DNA of 64,000 nucleotides from Mesostigma viride (Eukaryota; Streptophyta; Mesostigmatophyceae; Mesostigmatales; Mesostigmataceae), in contig RPFO01000389.1 in the NCBI GenBank assembly GCA_009746045.1, positions 2,313,638-2,377,637 of the forward strand. Reading direction: 5' to 3'. The position numbers and the translations under genes were made by a program. Shown one piece after another: positions 21,730 to 30,520 of this stretch (the first letter of the stretch is position 1; each line of letters starts with the position of its first letter). Under the pieces are notes generated by a model. It saw only the letters and a list, made by a program, of their open reading frames with translations. It was not told where the DNA came from and did no database searches.

Positions 21730-22398
21730 TTAAGAGGAAGGCAGAGAAAAGACGCTCCGCCAAATGCGCGGGGGGCAGGCGGCGATAGCCCGAACCAGGG
21801 CGTCAGGAAGGGTGAGGGCCAAGCTCCGGTGCAATCCCACATAGTGGGCGACAGTTTTGCTGCTGCGCCAGCGACCCCGATGCTGAATATCAGCCATGCT
21901 GCGCTGCCGCAAAAAATCATAGGTAGCCCCCCCATGCCGCAGCCCGTGAATGGTAAACACCGTGTCGACCCCCAAAGCTTGCGTGGCCTGATGCCAAACC
22001 CGGCTGAACTGGGCATAATCGTAAGGGAACACCCGCTCCCAGGCCGCCTTGCCACGCATACAAGCCCGCAAGAGGGTCTCAGTCATGACATCCTCGATCA
22101 CCACAGACTGCACCTCCCCCTTAGCCGTCTTAGCTGACATCAACAACAAGGCGCCCCGCTGCGAACCCCGCAACCGAACATCAGGCTGCAAGCGCACATG
22201 GCCGACCAACAGGTTGAGCGCCTCCGATACCCGCAGGTATTGTTGGAAAATAACGATGACCATCATAGCCGCACGAGGCTGCCGCTGGAGCACCATAGTA
22301 CAAGCAAGCGCAAACGCAGCCTCCCATGGAATGGGGGGGGGGCACGAGGGGGTGCCAACGTGCGCCAGCCAGCCAAAACACTTCGTGCCAAGGCCCAA
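21730..22398 (-). CDS. tyrosine recombinase domain of D2
   Basis: This is the C-terminal catalytic part of the recombinase. YLRVSEALNLLV holds the first Arg, SAKTAKGEVQ the beta-hairpin Lys, HGLRHGG the His-x-x-Arg box, HRGRW the second His/Trp position and VAHYVG the nucleophilic Tyr, so the R-K-HxxR-W-Y set is complete. Upstream, in another frame (22181-22996), lies the N-terminal helical domain, so a frameshift near 22350 splits the gene. The enzyme would integrate the circular cDNA. Stop at 21730. Confidence 0.9.
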   Translation of the reverse strand: MGLGTKCFGWLAHVGTPSCPPPIPWEAAFALACTMVLQRQPRAAMMVIVIFQQYLRVSEALNLLVGHVRLQPDVRLRGSQRGALLLMSAKTAKGEVQSVVIEDVMTETLLRACMRGKAAWERVFPYDYAQFSRVWHQATQALGVDTVFTIHGLRHGGATYDFLRQRSMADIQHRGRWRSSKTVAHYVGLHRSLALTLPDALVRAIAACPPRIWRSVFSLPSS

Positions 22399-23060
22399 TC
22401 CCGCACCTCCCGGGGAAGTACAAATTCAGGCCCATAAGCGCATTGACACACAACTGGCGGCTGTAACACCGTGAGTGCGCCCAAGCGACATACTCGCAAT
22501 AGTATTCCTCTATCGTCAAGCCGCGCAACAAGCTGCCAACCCGACCCCGCCGGCTCGCCCACCATGCGAAAAAGGACCTAAGACCCCGATGGTAAACCAT
22601 CAAAGTAGCCGGCTTCACCTTGCCCTCAAGAAGGGTCAAGTAGCTAGCGCCAAGCCGAGGCCCGGGATTGGGATGAACACCCTCGCGAGTCAAATCGCGG
22701 ACCCACCCGGCCACCGAGGCAGCCATGGAAAGCCCCCGCGAAGGCCCATCCGCAGGCTGAAGCTCACTTGGCGTCCAGACCCATTGTGAGCGGCTGCCGG
22801 TGACCAACGTAAGAGCGCACAACCGGCGGCATTGCTTGTTTAACCGGTAAGAAGAGGAACGCCCTTTAGCCAAGCAGCCCAAAGCGGCAGTGGAGTCCAC
22901 TAACCTCACCACCCGCTTACCCCATGTTCCGAGGTTCCGGGCCGAGCGCTCCACCCCCTTCACAGCGGCCCGCACTTCCTTCTCGTTGATGTGCATGGTC
23001 GAATCGCGCCAGCGACTCTTGATCCCTACGCGCCATCGCCCGTGGATGATGGCTTTTCCG
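22181..23060 (-). CDS. D2 RNase H C-terminal part, 2A-like motif and recombinase N-terminus
   Basis: HINEKEVRAAV (RNase H Glu), VRLVDSTAALG (Asp) and LQPADGPSRG (Asp) are followed by REGVHPNPGP, a 2A-like string. A recombinase N-terminal domain follows (KPATLMVYHRGLRSFFAWW..YYCEYVAWAH). The frame is displaced from the RT frame by an indel near 23040 and again into the recombinase near 22350, where the residues after VPPPH are out of frame. Sequence otherwise aligns with D1 and D3. Confidence 0.85.
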
Positions 23061-24423
23061 CGGCCTTGGTCAAGGGTCTAGGCCCGGCATACATGGCCTC
23101 ACCTGGGGTGAGGAGGGTTGGGTAACCCCGCACCTCCCGGGCCCGAGCTAATTCCGTCACCTCAGCTGGGGCCATCTCAGCGTAGACAACCCCCTGCCCA
23201 AAACTAGACGCATCCGAGGCCACCACCACCGGAGCCAGGGCAGCCCCCCGGTCCACACGGAGCATGGGGGCCAACGCCATGGCACACTCGAGCTCATCGC
23301 GCACACCTTGCCACAAAGGTCGCGTTCGCTGGCCCCACCCCTTGAGGTTGATGAACTTAAAACTCTGCTGCCATATGGACAAGCAAGTGCGGCTGAGCAT
23401 CTGCAGCCACACCCACCGGCCCACGACGGCCGCCAGCGCCTCAGCGGTAGCGCGTCCCCTCTCGAGGAGTACACGAGTGTGCGCAACCACAAGGGTGAGC
23501 TGCTTAGCTGTCGGCTCCAACACCCCATCCCGCCGGTGAACAACACCCAGAGCTTCTAGCTCGTCCTCCCCCTCCGGGCTAGCCATGATCGTCTTGTCCT
23601 TGGAGGGCACAAGGTTGTTAGGCGCGTACCCGTCTTCAATAGCACTCGCGATTAAGCGATTCACCGCCTCGCACGTGCGCCCATTGCTGACCACCAGGTC
23701 ATCAATAGTGATGGATACCATAGGGGCAGGGGGGTCCTCAAGGTCGATTTGCATCTCCCTCGTGCTCTCCTCCTTGTACTCGATGGCTAGGGCGGTTGGG
23801 TTACCCCATGCATTCCGAAGCACGGTCAGCTCCCCTACACTTGTGAGGCGGTTCACCTGCCGTCTAGGATCCAAAGCGCCCGTGGCATAGAGGACCATCT
23901 CATGGATGGCTTCCCCTAGCGCTACAGCGTGGGAGTGCCCCATGGCCAGCACTTTCAGCACTGGCCACACCCTCCTCCGCCGCCCCGGCAGCCCGACATC
24001 GGTGGACCACACATCAGGTAGCCCTTGATAATCCCACCACCACTCCGGCACTTGGATGGTATAGTAATACGAGACCAGATCGCTCTTGGCCGTGTAGCAC
24101 CGACCCTTGATATAGACCTCCGAGTATATGCCCAGGTGGGGTAACACCGTCTTAGGGGGGTCCACCCACAGTGCGTTCCCCAACTTCTTATTCACAATGA
24201 GCCTTAACTCCCCCACTCCTTTGGCCACCCCAAAACATCCGTCTACCCACTTTGGCCGCGTCTCTCGGAACTCCACCATCCCCACGTCCGCTGCCCTCCC
24301 CATCAACTTGCCCCACTCCGCCATGGTGCACCCTCGGCTGGGGGCAGGTACATTCCAATACCTCGCACTGGCAGCCACCTCCGGCTTGATGCAGTTGGCT
24401 CGCTGGCGTACACCTCTCGCCAA
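23026..24423 (-). CDS. D2 reverse transcriptase and start of RNase H
   Basis: The RT includes KWVDGCFGVAKGVGELRLIVNKK, AKSDLVSYYYTIQVPEWWW (first catalytic Asp), the VWPVLKVLAMGHSHAV connection and SITIDDLVVSNGRT (catalytic Asp pair, about residue 243). The thumb (VHRRDGVLEPTAKQLTLV) and an RNase H start (VVASDASSFGQGVVYAEM) follow. The first ATG is probably not the true start: the ORF continues upstream in another frame (24303-25241) after an indel near 24400. The TIDD motif replaces the usual Y-x-DD. This is the intact reference copy against which D1 breakpoints are recognised. Confidence 0.9.
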   Translation of the reverse strand: MARGVRQRANCIKPEVAASARYWNVPAPSRGCTMAEWGKLMGRAADVGMVEFRETRPKWVDGCFGVAKGVGELRLIVNKKLGNALWVDPPKTVLPHLGIYSEVYIKGRCYTAKSDLVSYYYTIQVPEWWWDYQGLPDVWSTDVGLPGRRRRVWPVLKVLAMGHSHAVALGEAIHEMVLYATGALDPRRQVNRLTSVGELTVLRNAWGNPTALAIEYKEESTREMQIDLEDPPAPMVSITIDDLVVSNGRTCEAVNRLIASAIEDGYAPNNLVPSKDKTIMASPEGEDELEALGVVHRRDGVLEPTAKQLTLVVAHTRVLLERGRATAEALAAVVGRWVWLQMLSRTCLSIWQQSFKFINLKGWGQRTRPLWQGVRDELECAMALAPMLRVDRGAALAPVVVASDASSFGQGVVYAEMAPAEVTELARAREVRGYPTLLTPGEAMYAGPRPLTKAAEKPSSTGDGA

Positions 24424-25241
24424 CTAGGTCGTAGCGCCAGCAAATCCAGCAGCTTCGCCTTTCCTGCCACCTCGCGCTTCGGCAGACTCACCCGCTCCGC
24501 CACAAGTTGTTCATACTTATTACATTTCCCATAGATTAGATCACTTCCTTCTGCGGGGCCTGTCGCAACGCCGGTTACGCGGCGACTGTACCACTCGCAG
24601 TGCTTCTTGACCCTTTTCAGGGCCTCCGCCGTTCCTCTGGAGCACGCGCCTCCAGATTTAGGCGGAGGGTCTGCCCCCCCGTGCCATAGCCAATTCAACC
24701 ACGTAATCACCTTGTGTTGTAGAGTGAAGGTCCGGCGGCGGCGAGTTGCACGCTGGCGTCTGCGTGCTGACCTCACTCTCCCCCACGTAGTGCTTAGAGG
24801 CATTGTAGGAAGAGGCAGTGGGAAGGGGGAGCGGTTTACCCTTTCGGTGTTTACTTGGTTTGCTGGGCCTTGCCCAGCTTCTCCATCATCGTGGCGCTTT
24901 GCAGGGCCATCTTCATGGCCGGGTTGCTCACCAAGGAGGCATCTTCCTTGAGAGCAAGGAGGTGGCCAGCCACCTTCCACCCTCCTGACCCCTGGCTCTC
25001 CACTAGGAGCATGGCTGCCACCACCCTCATGAGATACTCTACCCCAGCCAACTCCCCGGCTGCCGGCCCCAACTCCTTGAAGAGTGTGTCCATGGCCAGG
25101 GCGATGTTCATGACCACCTTCCTGCTTTCCTGGTTCCTCCACCCCCCTTGGCGAGTAGCCATGATCCAACTCTTTATCCCCCCTCCATTGTCGTTGGCAT
25201 CCTCGAGCACCTCGGGGAGCACTCTCTCTTGCACCCTCCAA
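24303..25241 (-). CDS. D2 RT ORF N-terminal region
   Basis: The frame contains a basic stretch (RVRSARRRQRATRRRRTF) then WLNWLWHGGADPPP..EALKRVKKHCEWYSRRVTG..KAKLLDLLALRPSWREVYASE, which is shared with D1. It runs out of frame into the RT after YASE because of an indel. It overlaps ORF1 in another frame at its 5' end; only the part below about 24850 is likely real RT-ORF sequence. The start cannot be set. Confidence 0.6.
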   Translation of the reverse strand: MEGARESAPRGARGCQRQWRGDKELDHGYSPRGVEEPGKQEGGHEHRPGHGHTLQGVGAGSRGVGWGRVSHEGGGSHAPSGEPGVRRVEGGWPPPCSQGRCLLGEQPGHEDGPAKRHDDGEAGQGPANQVNTERVNRSPFPLPLPTMPLSTTWGRVRSARRRQRATRRRRTFTLQHKVITWLNWLWHGGADPPPKSGGACSRGTAEALKRVKKHCEWYSRRVTGVATGPAEGSDLIYGKCNKYEQLVAERVSLPKREVAGKAKLLDLLALRPSWREVYASEPTASSRRWLPVRGIGMYLPPAEGAPWRSGAS

Positions 25242-25909
25242 TTCACCACTTGTGCTCGAGTGGGCAGCGTCACCCCTTTGGTCTTTTTCGGCTTCCTGGA
25301 AGCCCCATCTGCCCCGGCCAGCGCATCCTTCAATTTCGTCAGGAAATCCTCTTCCTCGGACTCCTCCTCCTCCTCCTCTTCTTTGCCCGCCTGCCCCTGC
25401 TTGCCAATAATAGCCGCCAGCTCCAAGAGCTGCTCCCTCACATCCCCCGCGGCCTTTCCCTTGCTCGGGGCTGGGCTTCCGACTTTTTTCGTCCCCTTTT
25501 TCGCCCCTTTCGTGGGCCGGCGTGGTGGCTGCATCTCCTCTTCGTCCGAGTCCGCCAAGTCCCGGGCGCTTTGGAGGGCTGCCACTAGCGCTTCGTTTGG
25601 GTCCGCTGCTGCCAGAATTTCAGGCCCGTCCACGTGGTCGACCAGCAGTCCAACGACGGACTCCAGCTGGGCCGCAGACCACCGGCTGACAGTAGTTACC
25701 CAGTCGGTCCCGAGGACCGCCTCAAAGGCAGCGCACACTTCAGGCAGGCCCGAGCAAGTGGAGAGCTCCTGATGGAGCCTTTTCTTCTGCGTCGGCCAGC
25801 CTAGTCGGCCCTTTCCCGTCTGTTTAGTAGCTGTCGGCACCTCGGGATTAGCTTTCGGTAATTGCTTCCCAGCACCTGTCGAACCTGGCTTCCGCCCGGG
25901 CTTCGGCAT
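24851..25909 (-). CDS. D2 ORF1 (gag-like, function unknown)
   Basis: The ORF is open to 25999, but MPKPGRKPG at 25909 matches the D1 start MPKGRK, so that ATG is preferred. Blocks shared with D1 are LGTDWVTTVSRWSAAQLESVV, LPTRAQVVNWRVQERVLPEVLEDANDNG.GI.SW, GGWRNQESRKVVMNIALAMDTLFKEL and a C-terminal helix ending KLGKAQQ. A run of Glu (GKEEEEEEESEEED) lies in the middle. There is no zinc knuckle. By position it is the structural ORF1 of PAT/DIRS elements, probably the nucleocapsid or particle protein; that role is inferred. Confidence 0.75.
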   Translation of the reverse strand: MPKPGRKPGSTGAGKQLPKANPEVPTATKQTGKGRLGWPTQKKRLHQELSTCSGLPEVCAAFEAVLGTDWVTTVSRWSAAQLESVVGLLVDHVDGPEILAAADPNEALVAALQSARDLADSDEEEMQPPRRPTKGAKKGTKKVGSPAPSKGKAAGDVREQLLELAAIIGKQGQAGKEEEEEEESEEEDFLTKLKDALAGADGASRKPKKTKGVTLPTRAQVVNWRVQERVLPEVLEDANDNGGGIKSWIMATRQGGWRNQESRKVVMNIALAMDTLFKELGPAAGELAGVEYLMRVVAAMLLVESQGSGGWKVAGHLLALKEDASLVSNPAMKMALQSATMMEKLGKAQQTK

Positions 25910-25979
25910 CCCAGCCGCTTTGCAGAAAGGAATTCGGGCGTCAGCTACGCTGCCCCTGACCCCTGTCGCCGCCTTCGTT

Positions 25980-26357
25980 AAAACAAAAGAGACCGCCATG
26001 AGCTAGGTGAGCAAGCTTTTATCGTGTTTCAAGGCCAACGGCTCTCTACCAACGGCCAGATCCGGCAACGGCCTCTAAACAGTTTTAGCCGTCAAGTTTT
26101 ACTTCAGATATTGCTTGTTGCAAACCCGTCCGCAATCACAGATCTGCTAGGAGAACCTAGACGCAAAAATCCGTCGTCAAGGTACTCAGCACACCGTCAA
26201 GGTATGGGCCGCAACAATTAGGCCATATCATCCGTAATACTCGTACACTAGAAGCCTAATCAACCTTATTACGATCACATCACCCAGCTCTATTTCACCT
26301 AGCATCAGCGGCTCCCCTTCCGTATCACTATAAAGAAACTATGTTCAGAGAACCCCG
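25980..26357 (-). repeat. D2 5' terminal repeat A1
   Basis: This is a 378-bp copy of 21142-21519 and forms the 5' end of D2. It ends at the palindrome-arm junction AACCCCG/AATTCG. It probably carries the promoter, since ORF1 begins just inside it. Confidence 0.85.
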
Positions 26358-26491
26358 AATTCGATGACCCGACTAGTATCGGCCTTAGCCTTGCCGGCGC
26401 AAGCAAAAGTTTTAGTTATATACAACGATTCCTTACGGAACCGATACTAAGCGCTTAGTATCGATTCCGTAAGGAATCGTTGTATGTAACT

Positions 26492-27157
26492 CCCTTGGTA
26501 GTCCCACCACCACTCGGGCACCGCGATGGAGTAGTAGTATGACAGGAGGTCGCTCTTGGCGCAGTAGCACCAGCCCTTGATGTAGACCTCCACGAGGATG
26601 CCAAGGTGGGGTAGCAGGATCTTGGGGGGGTCCACCCACAGCAGGTTGCCCAGCTTCCTGTTGACGATGAACCGTAGCTCACCCACCCCCTTGGCCACTC
26701 CAAAGCAGCCATCCACCCACTTGGGCGGCCTCTCCCGGAACGCCACCATGCCCACGCCCGCTGCCCGGCTCATGAGCTTGCCCCATTCAGCCATGGAGCA
26801 TCCCCGGCTGGGCTTGGGCACATTCCAATACTTTGCGCTCGCCACAACCGCTGGCTTGATGCAGTTCTCTTCGCTGGCATATATCTCCCGCCAGCTCGGC
26901 CGCACAGCCAACAGGTCGAGCAGCCGTGCCTTTCCCGCCACCTCCGCCTTCGGTAAACTCACCGCGTCCGCGCGCGGTTGTTCATACTTTTTCTGCTTCC
27001 CATAAATTGCATCAGCACCTTCTTGCTCCTGGCCTGTCGCAACGCCCCCTACGCGGCGACTGTGCCAGGTGCAGTGCCTCTTGACCCTCGCAAGGGCCTC
27101 CTCCCTCAAATTAGAGCACGCCCCTCTATAGGGTTAGGAGGAGGGTCTTGCCCCCCC
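26492..27157 (-). pseudogene. D1 reverse transcriptase, N-terminal fragment
   Basis: Reading down from 27157: a stop near 27135, then GACSNLREEALARVKRHCTWHSRRV, LLDLLAVRPSWREIYASEENCIKPAVVASAKYWN and KWVDGCFGVAKGVGELRFIVNRK. It ends with AKSDLLSYYYSIAVPEWWWDYQG at the P insertion. It is colinear with D2 but has no indel at YASE. E interrupts it upstream and P downstream. It is a fragment of one RT gene now spread over three places. Confidence 0.9.
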
Positions 27158-27845
27158 AGTTAAAGCGCAATGTGTAGGGATAGATAGATTCCAATGCGCG
27201 CGGATAGATTCATCATGAGAATGGTTGGAATGGAGCTTGGTTAAAAATATAGGCTTACAGCACTCGTGCACGTGAGTGCTTAGACACGAAATTGCCAAGT
27301 CAAGGCAACACGCGTGAAGCGGTCTCGCAAGCTGACCAGTTGGCACTGGCCTATTCTTTATAAACTTGTTCACTGTGCTTTGCTATGCATGAGCAGCATC
27401 GTCTGGCCTGCTCAGTATTAACACCCCCGGTACTGTATTAACAACCTGTACAGCGTCCAGATCCTATACAGTAGGTCTGCCATACAGGCACAGTGACCAC
27501 AGAGTACAGTCCACAGTGATTATTGCGTCTGCACCTAGAAGTCCAGGACTAAGCCTGCGGTACCAACAGACCACAGGTTAAGGTTCCTATTTCCTGCGTA
27601 CGACGTATTAATCCAATACCGTCGTAGGTTCAGCACCTAATTCCTGTCAGCCCAGGAATTACTGTCGACCCCATATGCCGTCGGCACATATTCACGCAAG
27701 ACTTAGAAGAACAGCCGGCTCGCGCGACCGGGAAGTCGGAACACCATAACTTTCTTGATACTTGTCGGAATGAACTTGTTCTGGTGCCGCTGGAATCGTA
27801 GAGATATGCCGAATCAGGAACACGCCAATGCGCTTGGCGTTAACT
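27158..27845 (-). repeat. E 3' LTR
   Basis: 688 bp, matching 37451-38138 almost throughout. On the minus strand it starts AGTTAACGCCAAGC right after the polypurine tract and ends GCGCTTTAACT. Confidence 0.9.
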
Positions 27846-28227
27846 CCAATCCTTTCTTTTCTTGAGCTGTAGCAGCTCACACAAGTCTACATACAAGCAC
27901 ACACAATGGGTACTGGACATCCTCCCCGACTACAAGTCACAACCCTCTGGGCATGACAGTCAGCTTGGATTCCTTGTTATATGTACATAGCACCCATTAT
28001 TGGTTCAGGAGCACAAACAAATTACAATGAGTCCCTATCCCTTCCTGGGAGGCTCGTTGTGTTACCCATGTACAAAGGTTGGCCAACTGTGGCAGCCCAT
28101 AGGTGTTCAGTGAAGAACTTGAGAAGTATGTACAACCTTCAGGACCTTAGGCGAAACCCCACAGATCACCCACAACAGCTCATCAGAAAACATTGCTGAC
28201 CCCCAGACAGGAGTCGGCGCCGGTAAG

Positions 28228-30125
28228 AGTTACGTTAAATAGTGCCGGAACCTTTTGCCGCCTGAGGCAAATCGGGCCGGAACACTATTTTGCCCGGAAT
28301 AACCACTTCCGAGCACCCAAGTTAATTCGGCCGAACTTGGGTGCTCGGAAGTGGTTATTCCGGGCAAAATAGTGTTCCGGCCCGATTTGCCTCAGGCGGC
28401 AAAAGGTTCCGGCACTATTTAACGTAACTAAAACCTGGCCTCGTGGAGGGGGGACGAAGAGCCCGAGACATCCGCCTAGGCCGCTGAGCACGCACCACTA
28501 AATGCGCCGGAGCTGCCTCAGTGAGGATTCGAACCCCTGACCTCCAAGGTGCAACAGGTTTTAGTTACGTTAAATAGTGCCGGAACCTTTTGCCGCCTGA
28601 GGCAAATCGGGCCGGAACACTATTTTGCCCGGAATAACCACTTCCGAGCACCCAAGTTAATTCGGCCGAATTAACTTGGGTGCTCGGAAGTGGTTATTCC
28701 GGGCAAAATAGTGTTCCGGCCCGATTTGCCTCAGGCGGCAAAAGGTTCCGGCACTATTTAACGTAACTAAAACCTGGCCTCGTGGAGGGGGGACGAAGAG
28801 CCCGAGACATCCGCCTAGGCCGCTGAGCACGCACCACTAAATGCGCCGGAGCTGCCTCAGTGAGGATTCGAACCCCTGACCTCCAAGGTGCAACAGGTTT
28901 TAGTTACGTTAAATAGTGCCGGAACCTTTTGCCGCCTGAGGCAAATCGGGCCGGAACACTATTTTGCCCGGAATAACCACTTCCGAGCACCCAAGTTAAT
29001 TCGGCCGAATTAACTTGGGTGCTCGGAAGTGGTTATTCCGGGCAAAATAGTGTTCCGGCCCGATTTGCCTCAGGCGGCAAAAGGTTCCGGCACTATTTAA
29101 CGTAACTAAAACCTGGCCTCGTGGAGGGGGGACGAAGAGCCCGAGACATCCGCCTAGGCCGCTGAGCACGCACCACTAAATGCGCCGGAGCTGCCTCAGT
29201 GAGGATTCGAACCCCTGACCTCCAAGGTGCAACAGGTTTTAGTTACGTTAAATAGTGCCGGAACCTTTTGCCGCCTGAGGCAAATCGGGCCGGAACACTA
29301 TTTTGCCCGGAATAACCACTTCCGAGCACCCAAGTTAATTCGGCCGAATTAACTTGGGTGCTCGGAAGTGGTTATTCCGGGCAAAAATAGTGTTCCGGCC
29401 CGATTTGCCTCAGGCGGCAAAAGGTTCCGGCACTATTTAACGTAACTAAAACCTGTTGCACCTTGGAGGTCAGGGGGTCGAATCCTCACTGAGGCAGCTC
29501 CGGCGCATTTAGTGGTGCGTGCTCAGCGGCCTAGGCGGATGTCTCGGGCTCTTCGTCCCCCCTCCACGAGGCCAGGTTTTAGTTACGTTAAATAGTGCCG
29601 GAACCTTTTGCCGCCTGAGGCAAATCGGGCCGGAACACTATTTTGCCCGGAATAACCACTTCCGAGCACCCAAGTTAATTCGGCCGAATTAACTTGGGTG
29701 CTCGGAAGTGGTTATTCCGGGCAAAATAGTGTTCCGGCCCGATTTGCCTCAGGCGGCAAAAGGTTCCGGCACTATTTAACGTAACTAAAACCTGTTGCAC
29801 CTTGGAGGTCAGGGGTTCGAATCCTCACTGAGGCAGCTCCGGCGCATTTAGTGGTGCGTGCTCAGCGGCCTAGGCGGATGTCTCGGGCTCTTCGTCCCCC
29901 CTCCACGAGGCCAGGTTTTAGTTACGTTAAATAGTGCCGGAACCTTTTGCCGCCTGAGGCAAATCGGGCCGGAACACTATTTTGCCCGGAATAACCACTT
30001 CCGAGCACCCAAGTTAATTCGGCCGAATTAACTTGGGTGCTCGGAAGTGGTTATTCCGGGCAAAATAGTGTTCCGGCCCGATTTGCCTCAGGCGGCAAAA
30101 GGTTCCGGCACTATTTAACGTAACT
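28228..30125. mobile_element. palindromic composite element, array 2 (six palindromes, five spacers)
   Basis: Six 202-207-bp palindromes start at 28228, 28563, 28902, 29241, 29581 and 29920. They alternate with five 133-bp spacers (28430-28562, 28769-28901, 29108-29240, 29448-29580, 29787-29919). The first three spacers face one way (Y), the last two the other way (Y'). GTAAG flanks the array at 28223-28227 and 30126-30130. Palindromes match array 1 apart from one fewer A in the A-run and GTTAAAT for GTTAAAC. Spacers differ from array 1 by one T (TGTTGCACC against TGTGCACC). The first palindrome lacks four central bases; spacer four has GGGGGTCGAATCC for GGGGTTCGAATCC. No protein is encoded. 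Confidence 0.92.
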
Positions 30126-30520
30126 GTAAGCTGCCCCTTATCGAACCAGATACAACATCTACGCGAAGCACATGCAAAACCACAAGCTCCTATACACTCA
30201 TTCCAACCGTGGAAAATCAGGGGACCTGTCGCCACCTCACCAGCATGGTGGATGGGTCAGCCAGTCCGTGAAACTCCGCCTTAAGACGGCACCAGGGAAT
30301 CGAACCCCGCCCACAAACCACAGATCTGGGGAAACCTCAGACTGAGATGAAAACCCCAGATAGACATCTCTCCATCAGAGACAATGTCAGACATTCCCAC
30401 ACCAGAGACATGTCTCACCCCTCAAGGTGTGCTCGGGATTAATTATGTACAATCAAGCTCCCAGCCTGATATCCAGAGACTTAAGCACCCAGCTCTTAGC
30501 TTTTAGTGTCCAAAAACCAA

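Larger units (their letters stand above)
20974..26357 (-). mobile_element. PAT/Ngaro-type retrotransposon D2 with split direct repeats
   Basis: On the minus strand the order is A1 (26357-25980), ORF1, RT-RNase H-recombinase, B1 (21653-21520), A2 (21519-21142), B2 (about 21108-20974). A1 and A2 are both 378 bp and nearly identical; B1 and B2 are about 134 bp. The A2/B1 boundary (..AACCCCG/ATTCTATT..) equals the junction that would form if the outer ends were joined, as expected for a circular intermediate. The empty site GCC/AATTCG in X' shows no target duplication, which fits tyrosine-recombinase integration. Three frameshifts (near 24400, 23040, 22350) make it non-functional. Confidence 0.92.
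19853..26491. mobile_element. palindromic composite element P (HP-X-HP-X'-HP), split by D2
   Basis: Three 78-bp palindromes (19853-19930, 20443-20520, 26414-26491) start AGTTATATACAACGATTCC and end with its inverse (one copy has TATGTAACT). They separate spacer X (19931-20442, 512 bp) from its inverse X' (20521-20973 plus 26358-26413, 509 bp without D2). CCCTT flanks the whole at 19848-19852 and 26492-26496. Removing P and one CCCTT restores the D1 RT (..WWWDYQGLPSVW..). The architecture equals array 1, with shorter palindromes and a longer spacer. X contains about five TATTCGATTATCGAA-type repeats (19978-20080) and a tRNA T-arm-like GGTTCGAATCC next to the central palindrome. It has no ORF of its own. 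Confidence 0.9.

Noticed and set aside
24855-25772. 305-codon plus-strand ORF, and 38341-39279 likewise
   Set aside because: Both are antisense to ORF1 of D2 and D1, whose minus-strand proteins align with each other.
28228-30125. CRISPR array (regular palindromic repeats and equal-length spacers)
   Set aside because: Repeats are over 200 bp, spacers are copies of one sequence in two orientations, there are no cas genes, the locus is eukaryotic, and a target duplication flanks the whole.
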